The notes under the pieces: generated by a model | The model's input: only the letters and a program-made list of their open reading frames with translations | What the model was told of the DNA's origin: nothing | Databases searched by the model: none | Program-made: the position numbers and the translations under genes | From: Hortaea werneckii | Lineage: Eukaryota > Ascomycota > Dothideomycetes > Mycosphaerellales > Teratosphaeriaceae | Length of the DNA: 64,000 bases | Direction: 5' to 3' | Assembly (NCBI GenBank): GCA_037044905.1 | Contig: JBAOKB010000144.1 | Location: forward strand, 1,984,001-2,048,000 | In this document: piece by piece, positions 61,554 through 64,000 of the stretch | Layout: every line of letters begins with the position of its first letter | How positions within the stretch are numbered: position 1 is the stretch's first letter

Positions 61554-62364
61554 ATGTGGCACAGGGCAGAGCAGCAAGGTCCCAAGGACCCCGCAAACGA
61601 GAGCACGTCCTATCTTGTAGATGCGGACATCTCTCAAGAGACGAAGGAGTGGATAGAGAAGGCCACCGAGGTCTTGGAGGAGCGCAACCGTAAACAGCAG
61701 GAAGCAAACGACTCTGCTCGCGAAAAACTCGACCAAGCTAAGCAGCAGTTCGAGGATGCTGCCAAGTTTGTGGTCATTCGCAATGGGAAGTATTCCATGA
61801 ATGACGCGGACGCCAGGCGCCTGGCCTTGAGCCGCGAGCATTCGGTGAGTTCCTGCGAATGATCGAGGCGCCTCCTCAGCTACTGACCAGTCACAGGAGG
61901 GGATCTTGAAGGCCCTCGAGCACCATGTCGATCGCGTAAAGCGGAACATGGCGATGGACGCCAACAAGACCCTAGTCAATGCCACCGGGGCCAAGTACTT
62001 CGATGTTACCGAGAAGGCCAAGAAACTGGAGAACATGTCGGAAAAGGAGAGGAAGGAGATCGATCCTGATGACGCCGTTCGCCAGTTGGCGGTGTCTGCC
62101 AAGGCAATCATTGCTGAGCATGGTATTGAGAACACGTTGAAGGCGAAGGCATCAGCAGCCACTCCTGCACCTAACCCAAAGACAGAAGGCTCTGCGAAAT
62201 CCAGCCCTGCGCAGACCAGCCCTACGCAGAGCGGTACTGCAAAGTCCAGCCCCGCTGCTCCAGCTGGTGGTGCCGGAAAGACGGGCAAGAAGCGCGAGAA
62301 AAGCACTTCGGGTGGCAAAGGGCCGCTCCTGGACCAGAAGCTCTCCAAGGGTAGCGGAAAGTGA
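61554..62364 (+). CDS. Small charged, helical protein of unknown function
   Basis: Two exons, 61554-61844 and 61897-62364 (52-nt intron, GTGAGT..CACAG, CTGAC branch), give 252 residues. The N-terminal half is a long amphipathic charged helix (KEWIEKATEVLEERNRKQQE). The second exon continues helical (HHVDRVKRNMAMDANK). The C-terminal 80 residues are Ala/Pro/Ser/Lys-rich with short repeats of SSPAQTSPTQSG type and a basic tail (KTGKKREKS), like proteins that bind nucleic acid or ribosomes. No family recognised. Confidence 0.65.
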
Positions 62365-63263
62365 GCGCGTGCACTACTAGTCCTCTTGGGGTCTTGCTCT
62401 CTTGCTGTCTTTTTCGGAAAGATGCAGTCATGGTTTGAGGAAGGGAAAGGATGCACACCTAGAACAGCCCGGGCAGACTGAACGAGGATCTTCGGCGGCT
62501 GCGGTTGCACTTTGATAGCTGAAATCAATTTGAATGTAATGCCAAACCCCTCTGAATACCTTCGCAAGCGCTTCGGGTCATTCTTTTATCACAAGGTTCC
62601 ATGAGATCTTCGACCAGCAAAGATCTTGGGTGGGGATGCCGGAAGTCGCTGATGGAGGGCGTACAGGAAAACGTTCTGAGGTGCTCAGGATCCTTCGCTG
62701 GGGCACAGACCAGAAAGTTGCTGACTGACGGACGCGTCACACACAGCCCTGGAGGCGGCCACGCATTCGCTGACCCGCTGTGAACACAACCTCTCGTTGA
62801 ACACCACGCAAGACTCGTACCGCCGTACATAGCAAATAGATCGGGGTTGCCACTTCATGTCTTTTCTTTCTGATGGCTTCATGTGTATCGACGAACCCAA
62901 AAGATTGCAAAATCCGCTCTCCAGCAACCCCGGATTCATAAGCAAAGTCAGCGAGGAGCTTATCCCCTAAACCGGGACGTGAAGGACTTGCTTCTTAATT
63001 TGCAGGAGAATAGAGCTAAACACTTCAGAAGGGAATAAAGCCAAGCGCTTCATAGGAGAAGAGGGAAAAGCTTTTCGTAGGAGAGAAGCGCCTCACAAGG
63101 GCAGAGCTACAGTAAGCACTTCGTAAAAGAGACGAGCAAGCCAAATCACACGTTCCAGCCTTATTGGCTTCTTTCCACCCACGCTCTTCGGCCACCAAAA
63201 GCCAGTCACAAAATTCTGCCTATCTCATGGTCTTGGCGTCCGGATTTCCGTCCTGGATTCTCA
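62365..63263. other. Intergenic region with CACTTC/GCGCTTC word repeats
   Basis: At about 63000-63130 four degenerate copies of a ~30-bp motif (AA.C(A/G)CTTC.TA.GAGAAGAG) occur. No gene supported. Confidence 0.45.
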
Positions 63264-63974
63264 TCAGCGCCAGAGCTTGGAGTCTGTCTTCCGCTCGCTG
63301 CGTTCCCGCAGCCAAAAAGCCTCCTCGGAAACAGCGACGTCCAGCCTCACGCACCTGGGAAGTGCAGCTACAATGAGGGTCTTCGAATCTGCCTCGTAAC
63401 GACAACAGATCTCATGGAGATTCGCACACGTTTGACACGAGGCACTTGGCCCGTCGTCCTTTGGCCATCGAAATGACGTTCTAGTCCCCTGTGATAGTCG
63501 CAAGCACTTGCTACAATCTTTGCCACGCCAGTCATTGTGCTGCTCGTCGAGCCGCTTGATCATGCTGACCGCCTTCTGCAGTATCGTCAACGGTAAGGCC
63601 TCAGCAGCGACTGCCACATCCTCACCGCTAGAGCTCTTGTATCGCCCCCTGATTGCTAATCCTAGCTCCTCCGCGTCGAGAGACATCTGGCCTGCTGGCT
63701 GAGGAGTTTCGCCCAGCGTCTCTCTCGTCGGCGCATGAGGGAAACGGGGAGGCTGCTGTAACGCCCCTTGTTCGAAGCCAGGAGCCTGCTTCGATCGGGA
63801 TACGCGAGGTTGGGACGTTTGACGGCCAGCATTCCAAGGCTGCGTTGCTGACGCAAGCTCTTGCAAAGGGAGACGTGTGTCTGAGTCGGTTGCATCGTGG
63901 ACTCTGCGGCGTTTCAGAGGCGGCTGAGGCAGAGATGGCTCCGGATCGTCTCGAAAAGACGAAGGTGGTGTCAT
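63264..63974 (-). CDS. Cys-cluster protein of unknown function, 236 residues
   Basis: Open frame from ATG 63974 near the window edge. The first ~90 residues are disordered, with a basic PLKRRRV nuclear-signal-like patch. A helix (about 125-145) precedes a Cys-rich block: CSKC, a ~21-residue loop containing W, then CQTCANLHEICC. The second half keeps the C-X2-C-X6-C spacing also found in fungal zinc clusters and in the retrotransposon antisense ORF, while the first half keeps only C-X2-C. It may bind zinc. The end at 63264 could be an exon end, since DSKLWR is followed directly by a stop. Confidence 0.55.
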   Translation of the reverse strand: MTPPSSFRDDPEPSLPQPPLKRRRVHDATDSDTRLPLQELASATQPWNAGRQTSQPRVSRSKQAPGFEQGALQQPPRFPHAPTRETLGETPQPAGQMSLDAEELGLAIRGRYKSSSGEDVAVAAEALPLTILQKAVSMIKRLDEQHNDWRGKDCSKCLRLSQGTRTSFRWPKDDGPSASCQTCANLHEICCRYEADSKTLIVAALPRCVRLDVAVSEEAFWLRERSERKTDSKLWR

Positions 63975-64000
63975 GCCAGCGTGGTGAGGATCCTGCGACT

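Overview
The window reads as genomic DNA of a filamentous ascomycete (Pezizomycotina). A dothideomycete-like fungus is a guess from gene style and cannot be fixed from sequence alone. Evidence: protein genes with short (46-90 nt) GT..AG introns and CTAAC-like branch sites, fungal housekeeping genes, chromodomain Gypsy retrotransposons, and AT-rich tracts almost free of CpA/TpG and full of TpA. The last is the mark of repeat-induced point mutation (RIP).

Layout. (1) 1-13.0 kb is an ordinary gene-rich core: 6-phosphofructo-2-kinase/fructose-2,6-bisphosphatase (+), calcipressin (+), mitochondrial acetylornithine aminotransferase (+), a four-exon secreted protein (-), a GPR1/FUN34/YaaH-type acetate transporter family protein (-), and a single-exon cellular reverse-transcriptase-related gene of the RVT type (-). 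(2) About 14-27.2 kb is a tandem satellite of roughly 97-bp units. Its edges are readable and its interior is strongly RIP-mutated. It is interrupted by an intact, non-mutated 6.8-kb chromovirus Gypsy element (15128-21925, identical 402-bp LTRs, 5-bp target duplication) and by a truncated, heavily RIP-mutated relative (about 23013-25528). (3) 27.8-28.5 kb carries a small two-exon coiled-coil gene. (4) 28855-40246 is an 11.4-kb LTR element with only 103-bp LTRs, wrecked by RIP with sharp borders. (5) 40.8-64 kb is an accessory-looking but non-mutated region of unfamiliar genes: a SNF2-family ATPase divergent from a protein with a GIY-YIG-like segment, several charged or coiled-coil proteins (one a long paralogue of the 27.8-kb gene in inverted orientation), a Cys-cluster protein, and three sets of short tandem repeats. 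The largest is a ~165-bp array at 49.5-53.2 kb built around a GAAC/GTTC inverted motif.

How it fits together. The left genes are independent housekeeping functions (glycolytic regulation, calcineurin control, arginine synthesis, transport). The right side resembles a lineage-specific compartment rich in repeats and mobile DNA. The most interesting unexplained items are the SNF2/GIY-YIG-like divergent pair, the Zn2Cys6-spaced ORF antisense inside the intact Gypsy element, the RVT gene with a substituted motif-A residue, and the two tandem arrays with opposite RIP histories. No tRNA or rRNA gene was recognised by eye.
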